In this document: positions 1-7,857 of the stretch, piece by piece
How positions within the stretch are numbered: the first letter of the stretch is position 1
Layout of the letters: the number at the start of each line of letters is the position of its first letter
Position numbers and translations under genes: made by a program
Origin: Sphingomonas mollis
GTDB lineage: Bacteria; Pseudomonadota; Alphaproteobacteria; Sphingomonadales; Sphingomonadaceae
Direction of reading: 5' to 3'
Assembly (NCBI RefSeq): GCF_016427505.1
Contig: NZ_JAELXS010000005.1
Coordinates: forward strand, 279,653-343,652
Length of the DNA stretch: 64,000 nucleotides
The notes under the pieces: generated by a model
Told to the model about the DNA's origin: nothing
The model's input: only the letters and a program-made list of their open reading frames with translations
Databases searched by the model: none

Positions 1-2
1 AG

Positions 3-209
3 ACGAAGGATGCCATAGACTGCCATATTCCCGTCGAGGCGATCACAAGGATCACGTTCAGCCCCCTAGTCCCGCCCGCGCTGGTTTCCGCTACCAAATC
101 GGCGTTGTTAAAGATCGATGGGTGTGAACATCTGACGATCGGACAATCGCTGCTAACGAACAATCCGCAGTGGCTGCGCTACCTACGCAAATTGCAGCTG
201 GCGGCGTAA
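3..209 (+). CDS. C-terminal part of an unrecognised protein (5' cut by window edge)
   Basis: An open frame runs from the window edge to TAA at 207-209, giving 68 codons that end in NNPQWLRYLRKLQLAA. I do not recognise the family. Codon composition looks like protein, but GC (low to mid 50s percent by eye) is clearly below that of the neighbours. It ends immediately at the 3' side of the convergent ssrA gene, a common integration point for genomic islands, so it may be the end of an island gene. No start codon can be assigned. The frame could still be accidental, because only about 200 bp are visible. Confidence 0.4.
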   Translation, partial: TKDAIDCHIPVEAITRITFSPLVPPALVSATKSALLKIDGCEHLTIGQSLLTNNPQWLRYLRKLQLAA

Positions 210-582
210 TCGATCAAAAGTGGGGAGCTTCTGTTGCCCGGTGCTCCCCGTACCGCTGGATTCCGCTTCTGTTGCCCGGTGCGGTCCAACCGCGCTATCT
301 TGGAGTAACCTTAGGCCGTGAGGCCCTTAGTTACGCCGCAATCGCGAGTGCTTCGTTATCGTTGGCACTTGTGTAATGGGCCGTTGCGGTGGTCCCATTC
401 CGAGCAAAAACGGCGCCTTTCAATACACGTCGATCCTGGTTCGACCCCATCAGCTGAACCGCCCCTTCCCTGCTGAAAGCAGGTGGACGGCGGTGCAAAT
501 GGTGGAGTCGCCGGGTACTGCCCCCGGGTCCGCTGCATCTAGTCTACGCCGCGATTTATCGCCATAGTCGGGCGAACCCGAC
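210..582 (-). ncRNA. ssrA: Transfer-messenger RNA, circularly permuted two-piece form
   Basis: Read on the minus strand, the acceptor piece comes first and ends in a templated CCA at 502-500. The coding piece begins GGGGTCG at 448. The 7-bp acceptor stem GGGGTCG/CGACTCC forms across the two pieces and keeps the G-U third pair that alanyl-tRNA synthetase recognises. The T stem CCGGG/CCCGG lies at about 511-527. The resume codon GCC at 366-364 opens a tag frame (366-331) encoding ANDNEALAIAA followed by TAA. Two hairpins with identical loops follow at 221-285. The spacer 499-449 should be removed on maturation. The product rescues stalled ribosomes and tags nascent proteins for proteolysis. The 5' end is inferred from the promoter; the 3' end near 210 is approximate. 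Confidence 0.93.
331..366 (-). other. tmRNA proteolysis tag reading frame (ANDNEALAIAA)
   Basis: Codons GCC AAC GAT AAC GAA GCA CTC GCG ATT GCG GCG TAA on the minus strand give an 11-residue tag. It starts with the alphaproteobacterial AND motif and ends in the hydrophobic AIAA degron of the kind read by ClpXP. The frame sits inside the coding piece of the permuted tmRNA. Confidence 0.9.
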
Positions 583-588
583 CGATCC

Positions 589-617
589 GATATAGGGAGC
601 CGCGCGCGCCGGTGCAA
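589..617 (-). promoter_or_regulatory. Predicted sigma-70 promoter of ssrA
   Basis: On the minus strand TTGCAC (617-612) and TATATC (594-589) are separated by exactly 17 bp. A start near 582 would give an acceptor piece of about 83 nt, the size known for Caulobacter. Confidence 0.6.
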
Positions 618-661
618 ACGCCTTTCGCTCGCCACAAAGCGGGTTCATAGGGCTGACCATC

Positions 662-1093
662 ATGTTGACGCAGCGTTCCCGTTATGGCCTTCGATCGATG
701 CTGTTGCTGGCCGAGGTGCCACCGAACAGCCCGCCGACGCCGATGACGCGCATCGCCGCGGAAGCGAACGTGCCGCGCAAATTCCTGGAACTGATCCTCG
801 CCGATCTGCGCGATGCCGGACTGGTAACGAGCTTTCGCGGCAAGATGGGCGGATATGTGCTGGCCCGGCCGGCGCATCTGATCTCGCTGGGCGATATCAT
901 CCGCGTGATCGAGGGGCCGCTGGCGCTGGTTCCCTGCGTCAGCCGCACTGCCTATCGCCGCTGCACGGACTGCAAGAGCGAGGCGGATTGCGCGATCCGC
1001 CATGCGATGATGCGGGTGCGGGACGAGACCGCGCGTATTCTGGACGGTACCAGTCTGGCGGATGCGACCGCGGTGGCGCTGGTCGCCGCTTAA
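662..1093 (+). CDS. Rrf2 family transcriptional regulator
   Basis: A 143-residue protein with the Rrf2 winged-helix start MLTQRSRYGLRSML, a recognition-helix region IAAEANVPRKFLE, and the wing FRGKMGGYVLARP. Cysteines C92, C101, C104 and C110 lie in the C-terminal half, where IscR, NsrR and RirA hold their Fe-S cluster. It may therefore sense redox, NO or iron, but the spacing (C-x8-C-x2-C-x5-C) does not identify a subgroup. It stands alone, divergent from ssrA, and its last codon overlaps the convergent NUDIX gene by 4 bp. The target genes cannot be told from the sequence. Confidence 0.88.
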   Translation: MLTQRSRYGLRSMLLLAEVPPNSPPTPMTRIAAEANVPRKFLELILADLRDAGLVTSFRGKMGGYVLARPAHLISLGDIIRVIEGPLALVPCVSRTAYRRCTDCKSEADCAIRHAMMRVRDETARILDGTSLADATAVALVAA

Positions 1094-1620
1094 GGAGCCG
1101 AATAGGCGATCGTCGTCTGATCCAGCAGCAGCAGGATCTTCGCATCGATGCCCAGACCCGATGTTCGGGCAGCGCGAACGAAAGCCGGCACGTCGGCGGG
1201 TGCGACATGGTGGACGGTGATGTCCTCCTCCGGCGATCCACCGCCCGCGCCGGTGCGGACGAGGCCGGTGGCACGGACGACCATGAAGCTCTCCGACGTC
1301 ATGCCGGGCGAGGAATAGAACAACCCCAGTTCCTCGATCCTGTCCGCGAGGTAGCCGGTTTCCTCCTCCAGTTCGCGCCGGGCGCCATCGACGATCGATT
1401 CGCCCGCGCTTTCGTCACCGACGAGACCGGCGGGTAGCTCGATGCAGCGGCGACCGATGGGGATGCGGAATTGCTCGACCAGGATCAGCCGCCCCGCCTC
1501 GTCGGTCGCGACGATCACCGCCGCGCCAATCTGGCCCTGCCGCTCGGCATATTCCCATGTGCCCTGCTGGCTGACCTTCAGGTAACGGCCCTCCCACATC
1601 GTCCGCGTGGGGTCGCTCAT
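1090..1620 (-). CDS. NUDIX hydrolase, ADP-ribose pyrophosphatase-like
   Basis: A 176-residue protein. The complete Nudix box G-x5-E-x7-RELEEETGY is present around residue 75, and the preceding ILVEQFRIPIGRRCIELPAG segment is typical of ADP-ribose and NDP-sugar pyrophosphatases. It would hydrolyse a nucleoside-diphosphate compound in the cytoplasm; substrate not established. The start MSDPTRT at 1620 was chosen because its ATG overlaps the TGA of the upstream gene (ATGA), which indicates translational coupling. A longer frame upstream in the same phase only shadows that gene. The stop overlaps the convergent Rrf2 gene. Confidence 0.88.
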   Translation of the reverse strand: MSDPTRTMWEGRYLKVSQQGTWEYAERQGQIGAAVIVATDEAGRLILVEQFRIPIGRRCIELPAGLVGDESAGESIVDGARRELEEETGYLADRIEELGLFYSSPGMTSESFMVVRATGLVRTGAGGGSPEEDITVHHVAPADVPAFVRAARTSGLGIDAKILLLLDQTTIAYSAP

Positions 1621-2276
1621 AATTCGATCAGCCGGTCGGGCAGTTCGTTCACGTCCATCTCCGTCCTGGGTACATGTTCGGCGAGCACGGTGCCGATGCG
1701 ATCGACCGCCGCGATCAACCCGGCTGCGGGGCGGCCGGCGCGGACCTCGTCGACCAGCGCCGCCATGGCCTCCCCCCACGCCTCGTTCGGAACGCGACGG
1801 TGAATAGCGCTGTCGGTGACGATCTCGGCGAGATGCTCGTCGAGCGATAGATAGAGCAGCACCGCCTCATGCGCCTTCGTGCGACGGTCGGCACCCAGCC
1901 GGAACGCGCGAACCGCCTGCCGCCTTACCCGCCGCGCCTTGGTGGCGCGGGGCGTCAGCTTCAGGCGCAGCGGCATCCATGCCAGCGCGAAACGAACGAC
2001 CAGAAACGTCACCGTCTGCGCCACTAGCAGCGCGAACAGCCCCTGTTCCAGCTGCCAGTCGCCCCAGCCGGTGTCGCCGACCATCAGCAACGGCGGATGG
2101 ATGGCGGCGATCGCCGTCACCGCCAGCACGGCCGCCACCGGATAATGCAACGCGACATCGTGGTACGCATCGGACCGTTCGGCGAGGACGGTGACGATCT
2201 CGCCGTCCGTCCCCGCCTCCGCGCGCTTGACCGCCGCCGCCACCGCATCGCGGCCCGCGCCATCCAGCAGCGACAT
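1617..2276 (-). CDS. TPM-domain membrane protein
   Basis: A 219-residue protein starting MSLLDGAG. An N-terminal TPM-like segment with EAGTDGEIVTVLAER is followed by two hydrophobic helices at about 50-75 and 85-110, a basic stretch, and a soluble part with FRLGADRRTKAHEAVLLYLSL. It resembles the membrane-bound partner often found beside YgcG-type proteins. Its ATG shares one base with the stop of the upstream TPM gene (TGATG), and its stop overlaps the NUDIX gene, so lemA, the two TPM genes and the NUDIX gene look like one operon. Function is not established; the family is linked to envelope stress or photosystem repair elsewhere. Confidence 0.75.
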   Translation of the reverse strand: MSLLDGAGRDAVAAAVKRAEAGTDGEIVTVLAERSDAYHDVALHYPVAAVLAVTAIAAIHPPLLMVGDTGWGDWQLEQGLFALLVAQTVTFLVVRFALAWMPLRLKLTPRATKARRVRRQAVRAFRLGADRRTKAHEAVLLYLSLDEHLAEIVTDSAIHRRVPNEAWGEAMAALVDEVRAGRPAAGLIAAVDRIGTVLAEHVPRTEMDVNELPDRLIEL

Positions 2277-3076
2277 CACCACCCGCCCGAGGCGCCACCG
2301 CCCCCGAACGATCCGCCACCACCGGAGAAGCCCCCGCCCCCCGAAAAGCCTCCCCCGCCGCCCCAGGACGACCCGCCACTGCCGCCGCCGCCAAGACCCG
2401 GCCCCCACAGCACAACCGGCGCGATACCGCCGCGATAACGGCGGCCCCGGGCGCGGCTGACGACCAGCGGCAGCACGACGAACACGATCACCACCGCCCA
2501 GAAGATCGCAACGGCGATATCGCCGTTGCTGGCGGACCGTCGCTTCGGGCCGGCCGCCTGCACCTGCGCCTGGGCGCGGCGCTCGCCGGCTTCCAGCGGC
2601 AGTTTCAGTTGCTCGGCGATCGCCTGCGCGCCGGCGACGATGCCGCCGCCCATGTCGCCCTCACGGATGCGCGGGAGGATCGTCTGGTTGACGATGACGC
2701 TGGACAGCGCGTCGGTGACGATCGGTTCCAGCCCGTAACCTACCTCGATCCGCACCTTCTTCTCGGTCGGCGCGACGAGCAGGATGACGCCGTTGTTCGC
2801 GCCGCCCTGCCCGATCTTCCACGCGCGGCCTAGGCGATAGCCGTAATCCTCGATCGAATATCCCTGCAGGTCAGGCACCGTCGCCACCACCAATTGACGC
2901 GTCGATGCCTGCTCCACCTGTTGCGACAGTTGGTCGAGCTGCTGCGTCTGTTCCGGCGTCAGCAATCTGGCGGCATCGACCACCCGGCCCGACAGGGGCG
3001 GAAACGTCTGCGCGGTCGCGAAGCCCGCCGTCATCAGCAGGAACAGGCCGAGCAGCCAGCGGAACATGATGGTCAT
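2276..3076 (-). CDS. YgcG-like TPM-domain protein with glycine-rich tail
   Basis: A 266-residue protein. A signal peptide (about 1-22, ending GFATAQ) is followed by a TPM domain (about 25-150) with LSGRVVDAARLLTPEQ, then a transmembrane helix (about 188-208, VAIFWAVVIVFVVLPLVV). A C-terminal tail of GGGG and SGGGG repeats ends in GASGGW. The layout matches YgcG-type proteins: periplasmic domain, membrane anchor and Gly/Ser-rich tail. It lies 7 bp downstream of lemA, and the LemA/TPM pair is a recurring module of unknown envelope function. Confidence 0.85.
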   Translation of the reverse strand: MTIMFRWLLGLFLLMTAGFATAQTFPPLSGRVVDAARLLTPEQTQQLDQLSQQVEQASTRQLVVATVPDLQGYSIEDYGYRLGRAWKIGQGGANNGVILLVAPTEKKVRIEVGYGLEPIVTDALSSVIVNQTILPRIREGDMGGGIVAGAQAIAEQLKLPLEAGERRAQAQVQAAGPKRRSASNGDIAVAIFWAVVIVFVVLPLVVSRARGRRYRGGIAPVVLWGPGLGGGGSGGSSWGGGGGFSGGGGFSGGGGSFGGGGASGGW

Positions 3077-3083
3077 GCCCCGG

Positions 3084-3686
3084 TCAGTTCGTGTTGCCGA
3101 AATCCACGCGCGGCGCCGATTCCGCGTTGGTCGCCGTCGCCTTGAACGGGGTCATCGGCTTGGCGCCGTAAAAGATCTTCGCACCGACCGCGTCGGGGAA
3201 GGTGCGGATGCGGGTGTTATAGTCCTGCACCGCCTGGTTGTAGTCGCGGCGCGCGATGGTGATGCGGTTTTCCGTCCCCTCCAGCTGCGATTGCAGCGCC
3301 ATGAAGTTCGTGTTCGACTTCAGGTCGGGGTAATTCTCGGTGATCGACAGCAGCCGGCCGATCGTGCCGCCCAACGTGTTCTGCGCCGCCTGATAGGCCT
3401 CTACTTTGGCCGGGTCGGTCAGGTCGTCGCCGGACACCTGCATCGACGTCGCCTGCGCGCGAGCCTGCGTCACCTGCGTCAGCACCTCGCGTTCCTGTTT
3501 GGCATAGCCCTGCACGGTCGATACCAGATTGGGGATCAGGTCGGCGCGACGCTGATACTCGTTCTGCACGTCCGCCCACCGCGCCTTGGCATTCTCCTCG
3601 GCGGTCGGAATCGAATTGACGCCGCAGCCGGCGAGCGGGACGGCAAGCGTGGCGACGAGCGCGACCGGGGCAAACTGGCGGAACAT
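3084..3686 (-). CDS. lemA: LemA family lipoprotein
   Basis: A 200-residue protein with a lipoprotein signal; the lipobox LAGC places the modified cysteine at residue 21. The rest is the helical LemA core, with WADVQNEYQRRADLIPNLV, which is characteristic of the family, and QLEGTENRITIARRDYN. The start at 3686 has an AGGAGG ribosome site just upstream; a longer frame to 3749 lacks one. It is the first gene of the lemA-TPM-TPM-NUDIX cluster. The role of LemA is unknown; it is an envelope-anchored helical protein. Confidence 0.92.
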   Translation of the reverse strand: MFRQFAPVALVATLAVPLAGCGVNSIPTAEENAKARWADVQNEYQRRADLIPNLVSTVQGYAKQEREVLTQVTQARAQATSMQVSGDDLTDPAKVEAYQAAQNTLGGTIGRLLSITENYPDLKSNTNFMALQSQLEGTENRITIARRDYNQAVQDYNTRIRTFPDAVGAKIFYGAKPMTPFKATATNAESAPRVDFGNTN

Positions 3687-3840
3687 GCGACCTCCTGATG
3701 ATCCTGTCCTATCGATATAGGACACGGCCGCCGCCGGGCGAAGGGGCAATCGTATTCAGGCGCCGGACCCGTCATCATCGTTGCCGTTTCGATGGTTAAT
3801 CCGTAGCGTCCGGCCGGATGCAGCAACGGGAGACATGACG

Positions 3841-4284
3841 ATGCTCAAGGAATTCCGATCGTTCATCGCGCGGGGCAACGTCCTCGATCTGGCGGTCGCG
3901 GTCATCATCGGCGCGGCGTTCGGCCGGATCGTGACGTCGCTGACCGACGATATCCTGATGCCGATCATCGGAAAGATCTTCGGTGGCCTGGATTTCTCCA
4001 GCTACTTCATCACGATGGGCCCGGTGCCCGCCGCGTTGCAGGGATCGAGCGACTATGCCGCGTTGAAGAAGGCAGGCGTGCCGCTGCTCGGCTATGGCGA
4101 GTTCATCACCGTCGCGGTCAATTTCGTGATCGTCGCCTTCATCATCTTCATGGTCGTCCGTGCCGTGAACCGCGCGACGACGCTGTTCGAGCAGGAGAAG
4201 GAAAAGACCGCCGCCGCGGAGCCGGTCGATGTCGCGTTGCTGCGGGAAATCCGCGACGAGCTGCGGGCGCGTCCGAAAGTCTGA
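3841..4284 (+). CDS. mscL: Large-conductance mechanosensitive channel
   Basis: A 147-residue protein of the normal MscL length. The start MLKEFRSFIARGNVLDLAVAV is the conserved N-terminal helix and first pore helix, and YGEFITVAVNFVIVAFIIFM is the second membrane helix. The C-terminal amphipathic helix ends LREIRDELRARP. The channel opens under membrane tension to release solutes during hypo-osmotic shock. I chose ATG 3841, which lies 8 bases after GGGAG; the in-frame ATG at 3835 is too close to that site. It is a single gene, convergent with the next. Confidence 0.97.
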   Translation: MLKEFRSFIARGNVLDLAVAVIIGAAFGRIVTSLTDDILMPIIGKIFGGLDFSSYFITMGPVPAALQGSSDYAALKKAGVPLLGYGEFITVAVNFVIVAFIIFMVVRAVNRATTLFEQEKEKTAAAEPVDVALLREIRDELRARPKV

Positions 4285-4287
4285 CCC

Positions 4288-5223
4288 CTATCGGTGAGCG
4301 GCGCGGATCAGCCGGTCGTTGATCGCCGCGCCGATCCCCGCAGACGGGATCGGCGCCACCGCGATACGTGCCGCCGGTGCCGCATCGGCGCGGTGGAGTG
4401 CGGCGAACAGGCGCGCGGCGGCCTCCACGGGATCGCCGGTCGCCGACAGCGTGTCGTCGCCAGCGATGGCGCCGAAGCCGATCAGCCATTCGTCGGGCGA
4501 TGCCGCTGTCGCATTGAGGCGGAGCGGCTTGGCGGGGGCATAGTGCGTCGCCAACTGACCTGGTGCGGTGATCCGGCCGGCCGGCGTCGGCGTAGCGCCA
4601 CCGCCGGGCAAGACGCAGGCGATGTCCTCTGCCGTGATCGGCCCCGGCCGCAGGACATCACGGCCGGCGACGATCGTCGATTCCACGCCCGCCGCGCAGG
4701 CGCCGTCGTCGATGACCAGTGGCACCGCCTCGCCCAGACTGGCGACGACATGCGCCCCCTCGGTCGGGCTCAACCCGTTGCTGCGGTTGGCGGAAGGGGC
4801 AGCGAGCGGGCGGCCGGCGGCGGCGATCAGCGCCTGCATCGCGCGGTGGGCGGGCACGCGGATCGCCACCGTGTCCAGCCCCGCCGTCACCAGCGACGCG
4901 ATCGGCGCGCCGGGCCGCAGCGGCAGCACCAGCGTCAACGGCCCCGGCCAGAACGCCGCCGCCAGCACCCGTGCATCGTCATCGAACACCGCCAGTTCTT
5001 CGGCCATTGCAATGTCGGCGACATGCACGATCAGCGGGTTGAACGACGGCCGCCCCTTGGCCGCATAGATCCGCGCCACCGCCGCCGAATCACCCGCATC
5101 GGCGGCGAGGCCGTACACCGTCTCGGTCGGCACCGCGACGATCCCGCCGGCGCGGATCAGCGCCGCCGCTTCGGCGATCGCGGCCGTACCGTAAGGGCGG
5201 ATGCGGGGGTTTGAAGCGGCCAT
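4288..5223 (-). CDS. L-threonylcarbamoyladenylate synthase (Sua5 type)
   Basis: A 311-residue protein. The YrdC domain (about 1-205) has VPTETVYGLAADAGD and KGRPSFNPLIVH, and PSANRSNGLSPT is a nucleotide-site motif. The extra C-terminal Sua5 domain (about 215-311) includes APGQLATHYAPAKPL. It makes threonylcarbamoyl-AMP from threonine, bicarbonate and ATP for the t6A37 modification of ANN-decoding tRNAs. The start MAASNPR at 5223 sits just upstream of the divergent acyl-CoA dehydrogenase gene. The frame continues far upstream, but only as an antisense shadow. Confidence 0.94.
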   Translation of the reverse strand: MAASNPRIRPYGTAAIAEAAALIRAGGIVAVPTETVYGLAADAGDSAAVARIYAAKGRPSFNPLIVHVADIAMAEELAVFDDDARVLAAAFWPGPLTLVLPLRPGAPIASLVTAGLDTVAIRVPAHRAMQALIAAAGRPLAAPSANRSNGLSPTEGAHVVASLGEAVPLVIDDGACAAGVESTIVAGRDVLRPGPITAEDIACVLPGGGATPTPAGRITAPGQLATHYAPAKPLRLNATAASPDEWLIGFGAIAGDDTLSATGDPVEAAARLFAALHRADAAPAARIAVAPIPSAGIGAAINDRLIRAAHR

Positions 5224-5262
5224 GATTGTCGGCCTATACCGCGTAAAAATCCGGAGAGAACC

Positions 5263-6978
5263 TTGCCCTTCACACCCCCCGTCGCCGAGCAGCGATTCGT
5301 GCTGACGCATGTCGTCGGTTTGCCCGATCTGGCCGCCACCGACCGCTTCGCCGCCGCCAGCAAAGATGTGGTCGATGCGGTGCTGGAAGGGGTCGGCCAG
5401 TTCGCCACCGGCGAATGGGCACCGCTCGCCCGCATCGGCGATACCGTGGGCGCGAAATGGACGCCGGAGGGCGTGCGGATGCCGGAGGGCTACGCCCGGG
5501 CGTATCGCGATTATGTCGACAATGGCTGGGGGACGATCGGAGCGCCAGAGGCATGGGGCGGACAGGGTCTGCCCTTCGCGCTCCAGACTGCGGTGCTCGA
5601 CACGCTGGGCGGCGCGAACATGGGCTTCGCGCTGTGCCCGACGCTGACGGTCGGCGCGATCGAGGCATTGCTGCACCACGGCTCGCCCGAACAACAGGCG
5701 GCGTATCTGCCGCATCTGTCGACCGGCGCATGGACGGGGACGATGAACCTGACCGAACCGCAGGCGGGCAGCGATGTCGGTGCGCTCCGCGCCACCGCCA
5801 CCCCGCGCGGCGACGGGACGTGGAGCGTGCGCGGCACGAAGATCTACATTTCGTTCGGCGATCACGACATGGCCGACAACATCGTCCACCTCGTCCTCGC
5901 CCGCACACCCGATGCGCCGGCGGGGACGCGCGGCATCTCGTTGTTCCTCGTGCCGAAATACCGGCTCGATCCAGAGGGCAGGCCCGGCGATTTCAACGAC
6001 GTCACCGTCGTATCGATCGAACACAAGATGGGCCTCCACGCCTCGCCCACCTGCGTCCTGTCGTTCGGCGATACCGGCGATTGCGTCGGCGAGCTGATCG
6101 GGCTGGAACATGGCGGCATGCGCGCGATGTTCACGATGATGAACAACGCCCGCCTGAACGTCGGTTTGCAGGGCGTGCAGGTAGCCGAGGGCGCGACGCA
6201 GGCCGCCGTCGCCTATGCGCTCGACCGGGTGCAATCGGCGCGGGCGGGCGGCACCAGCCGCGATCCGGTGCGGATCATCGAGCATCCCGACGTGCGACGG
6301 ATGCTGCTGCGGATGAAGGCACAGACGCAGGCCGCCCGCGCGCTGGTCTATTATGCCGCCGGGCAGGTCGATCGCGCCAATCTGGGCGATGCGGAGGCGA
6401 AGGACCGGCTCGAACTCGTCACGCCGCTGGCCAAGGCGCACGGTACCGACATCGGCAACGAGGTCGCAAGCCTCGGCATTCAGGTGCATGGCGGCATGGG
6501 CTATGTCGAGGAAACGGGGGCCGCGCAGTTCTTTCGCGATGCCCGCATCACGCCGATATATGAGGGGACAAACGGCATCCAGGCCGCCGATCTGGTCGGG
6601 CGCAAGCTGGGTCTGGGCGGCGGATCGGCGTTTGCGACGCTGATCGCCGATATGCGGGCGGAGGCGAAGGCGCCCGAACTGGTCACGCTGGTGGATGCGT
6701 GCGAAGCGGTCGGCGGACATCTGGCACGGGCGGGGCAGGATGACCGGCTGGCGGGCAGCTATCCGTTCCTGACGATGCTGTCCGTTGCCGCCTGTGGCTG
6801 GCTGATGGAGCGGCAGGGTCGCGCGGCGACGGGCGACGACGATTTCGCGGCGATGAAGCGGACGAGCGTGCGCTTCTATCTGGAACAGATCGTGCCGGAG
6901 GCACTGGGCCTGCGCGCGGCGGCGATGGCGAGTGCGGCAGTGCTGTACGCGGTGCCGGCGGAGGCGTTTGCGGCCTGA
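5263..6978 (+). CDS. Acyl-CoA dehydrogenase
   Basis: A 571-residue flavoprotein of the long acyl-CoA dehydrogenase subfamily. Visible features are the FAD and substrate segment MNLTEPQAGSDVGALRA (about 165-180), GLHASPTCVLSFG, HGGMGYVEETGAAQFFRDARI, and YEGTNGIQAADLVGRKL (about 430), which carries the catalytic-glutamate region. A C-terminal helical extension follows. It oxidises an acyl-CoA to the enoyl-CoA with electrons passing to ETF; chain length cannot be told. The start is TTG at 5263, preceded by GGAGAG. The gene is divergent from the Sua5 gene and has no beta-oxidation partner nearby. Confidence 0.93.
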   Translation: MPFTPPVAEQRFVLTHVVGLPDLAATDRFAAASKDVVDAVLEGVGQFATGEWAPLARIGDTVGAKWTPEGVRMPEGYARAYRDYVDNGWGTIGAPEAWGGQGLPFALQTAVLDTLGGANMGFALCPTLTVGAIEALLHHGSPEQQAAYLPHLSTGAWTGTMNLTEPQAGSDVGALRATATPRGDGTWSVRGTKIYISFGDHDMADNIVHLVLARTPDAPAGTRGISLFLVPKYRLDPEGRPGDFNDVTVVSIEHKMGLHASPTCVLSFGDTGDCVGELIGLEHGGMRAMFTMMNNARLNVGLQGVQVAEGATQAAVAYALDRVQSARAGGTSRDPVRIIEHPDVRRMLLRMKAQTQAARALVYYAAGQVDRANLGDAEAKDRLELVTPLAKAHGTDIGNEVASLGIQVHGGMGYVEETGAAQFFRDARITPIYEGTNGIQAADLVGRKLGLGGGSAFATLIADMRAEAKAPELVTLVDACEAVGGHLARAGQDDRLAGSYPFLTMLSVAACGWLMERQGRAATGDDDFAAMKRTSVRFYLEQIVPEALGLRAAAMASAAVLYAVPAEAFAA

Positions 6979-7035
6979 TTTTCCCGTCGAAGGGCGACCT
7001 TCACCAATCTGCCCTGCCACATTAAAGACCGCCGC

Positions 7036-7857
7036 ATGTTCGACCTAAACTCCTACCTCACCCGTATCGACATGCCCGCCCGGCCGACGCTCGACGCAGC
7101 CGGGCTGGGCCGGCTGCAACGCGCGCACCGGCTGGCGATTCCGTTCGAGAATCTCGACGTCATCCTTGGCCGCGGCATCGCGATCGACAGCGACAGCGTG
7201 TTCGCCAAGCTGGTGACGGACCGGCGCGGCGGATATTGTTTCGAGCATAACCGGCTGTTCGGCGATGCGCTGGGCGAACTGGGGTTCGATCATCGCCCGT
7301 TGCTGGCGCGGGTCTGGTTGGGCGGTGGCGATGCGGTGCCGCCGCTGACGCACACATTCAGCCTCGTTGAGATCGATGGCCAGCCATGGATCGCCGATCC
7401 GGGCTTCGGCGGCAGCTATGCGCCCGTCATGCCGCTGGTCGAGGGTGCGGAAGCCGAGGCACCCGATGGTGCCCGGTTCCGTTTGATCCGGTCGGACCCG
7501 CATGGCTGGATGCTGGAACGGCATGGCCCGGCGTCCACCACCGACGGGCGCGGCACCGGCGACGGCTGGCAGCCGCAATACAGCTTTACCGAGACGACGG
7601 TGTTCGACGCCGATCTGGCGATGGGCAATTTGTGGTCGTCGACCGCGCCGTCCAGCCGTTTCCGCCAGTTGCGCGTCGTCAGCATCATCCTGCCGCACGG
7701 CTTTGCCACGCTGACCGATGCGAATTACCGCCGCCATGCCGCCGGCAGCGACACCGCCGCGACGATCACCGATCCCCGCGTCTATCGCATGCGGCTCGGC
7801 CTGATGTTCGGGATCGCGCTCAGCGTCGAGGAGGTCGCGGCGCTCGGGCTGTTCTAG
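7036..7857 (+). CDS. nat: Arylamine N-acetyltransferase
   Basis: A 273-residue protein with the complete NAT triad: C68 in RGGYCFEHN, H106 in THTFSLVEID and D121 in IADPGFGG. The N-terminal IPFENLDVILGR is also typical. It transfers acetyl from acetyl-CoA to arylamines and hydrazines. Its TAG stop overlaps by three bases the TAG of the convergent GntR gene (palindromic CTAG). No operon partner. Confidence 0.95.
   Translation: MFDLNSYLTRIDMPARPTLDAAGLGRLQRAHRLAIPFENLDVILGRGIAIDSDSVFAKLVTDRRGGYCFEHNRLFGDALGELGFDHRPLLARVWLGGGDAVPPLTHTFSLVEIDGQPWIADPGFGGSYAPVMPLVEGAEAEAPDGARFRLIRSDPHGWMLERHGPASTTDGRGTGDGWQPQYSFTETTVFDADLAMGNLWSSTAPSSRFRQLRVVSIILPHGFATLTDANYRRHAAGSDTAATITDPRVYRMRLGLMFGIALSVEEVAALGLF

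Noticed and set aside
170..567. Short frames of 60-68 codons on both strands across 170-567
   Set aside because: They cover the tmRNA, which has a complete acceptor stem, tag frame and promoter.
5224..7020. Minus-strand frame continuing upstream of the Sua5 gene for about 600 codons
   Set aside because: It is antisense to the well-conserved acyl-CoA dehydrogenase gene, is rich in Arg, His and Gln, and has no recognisable domain.
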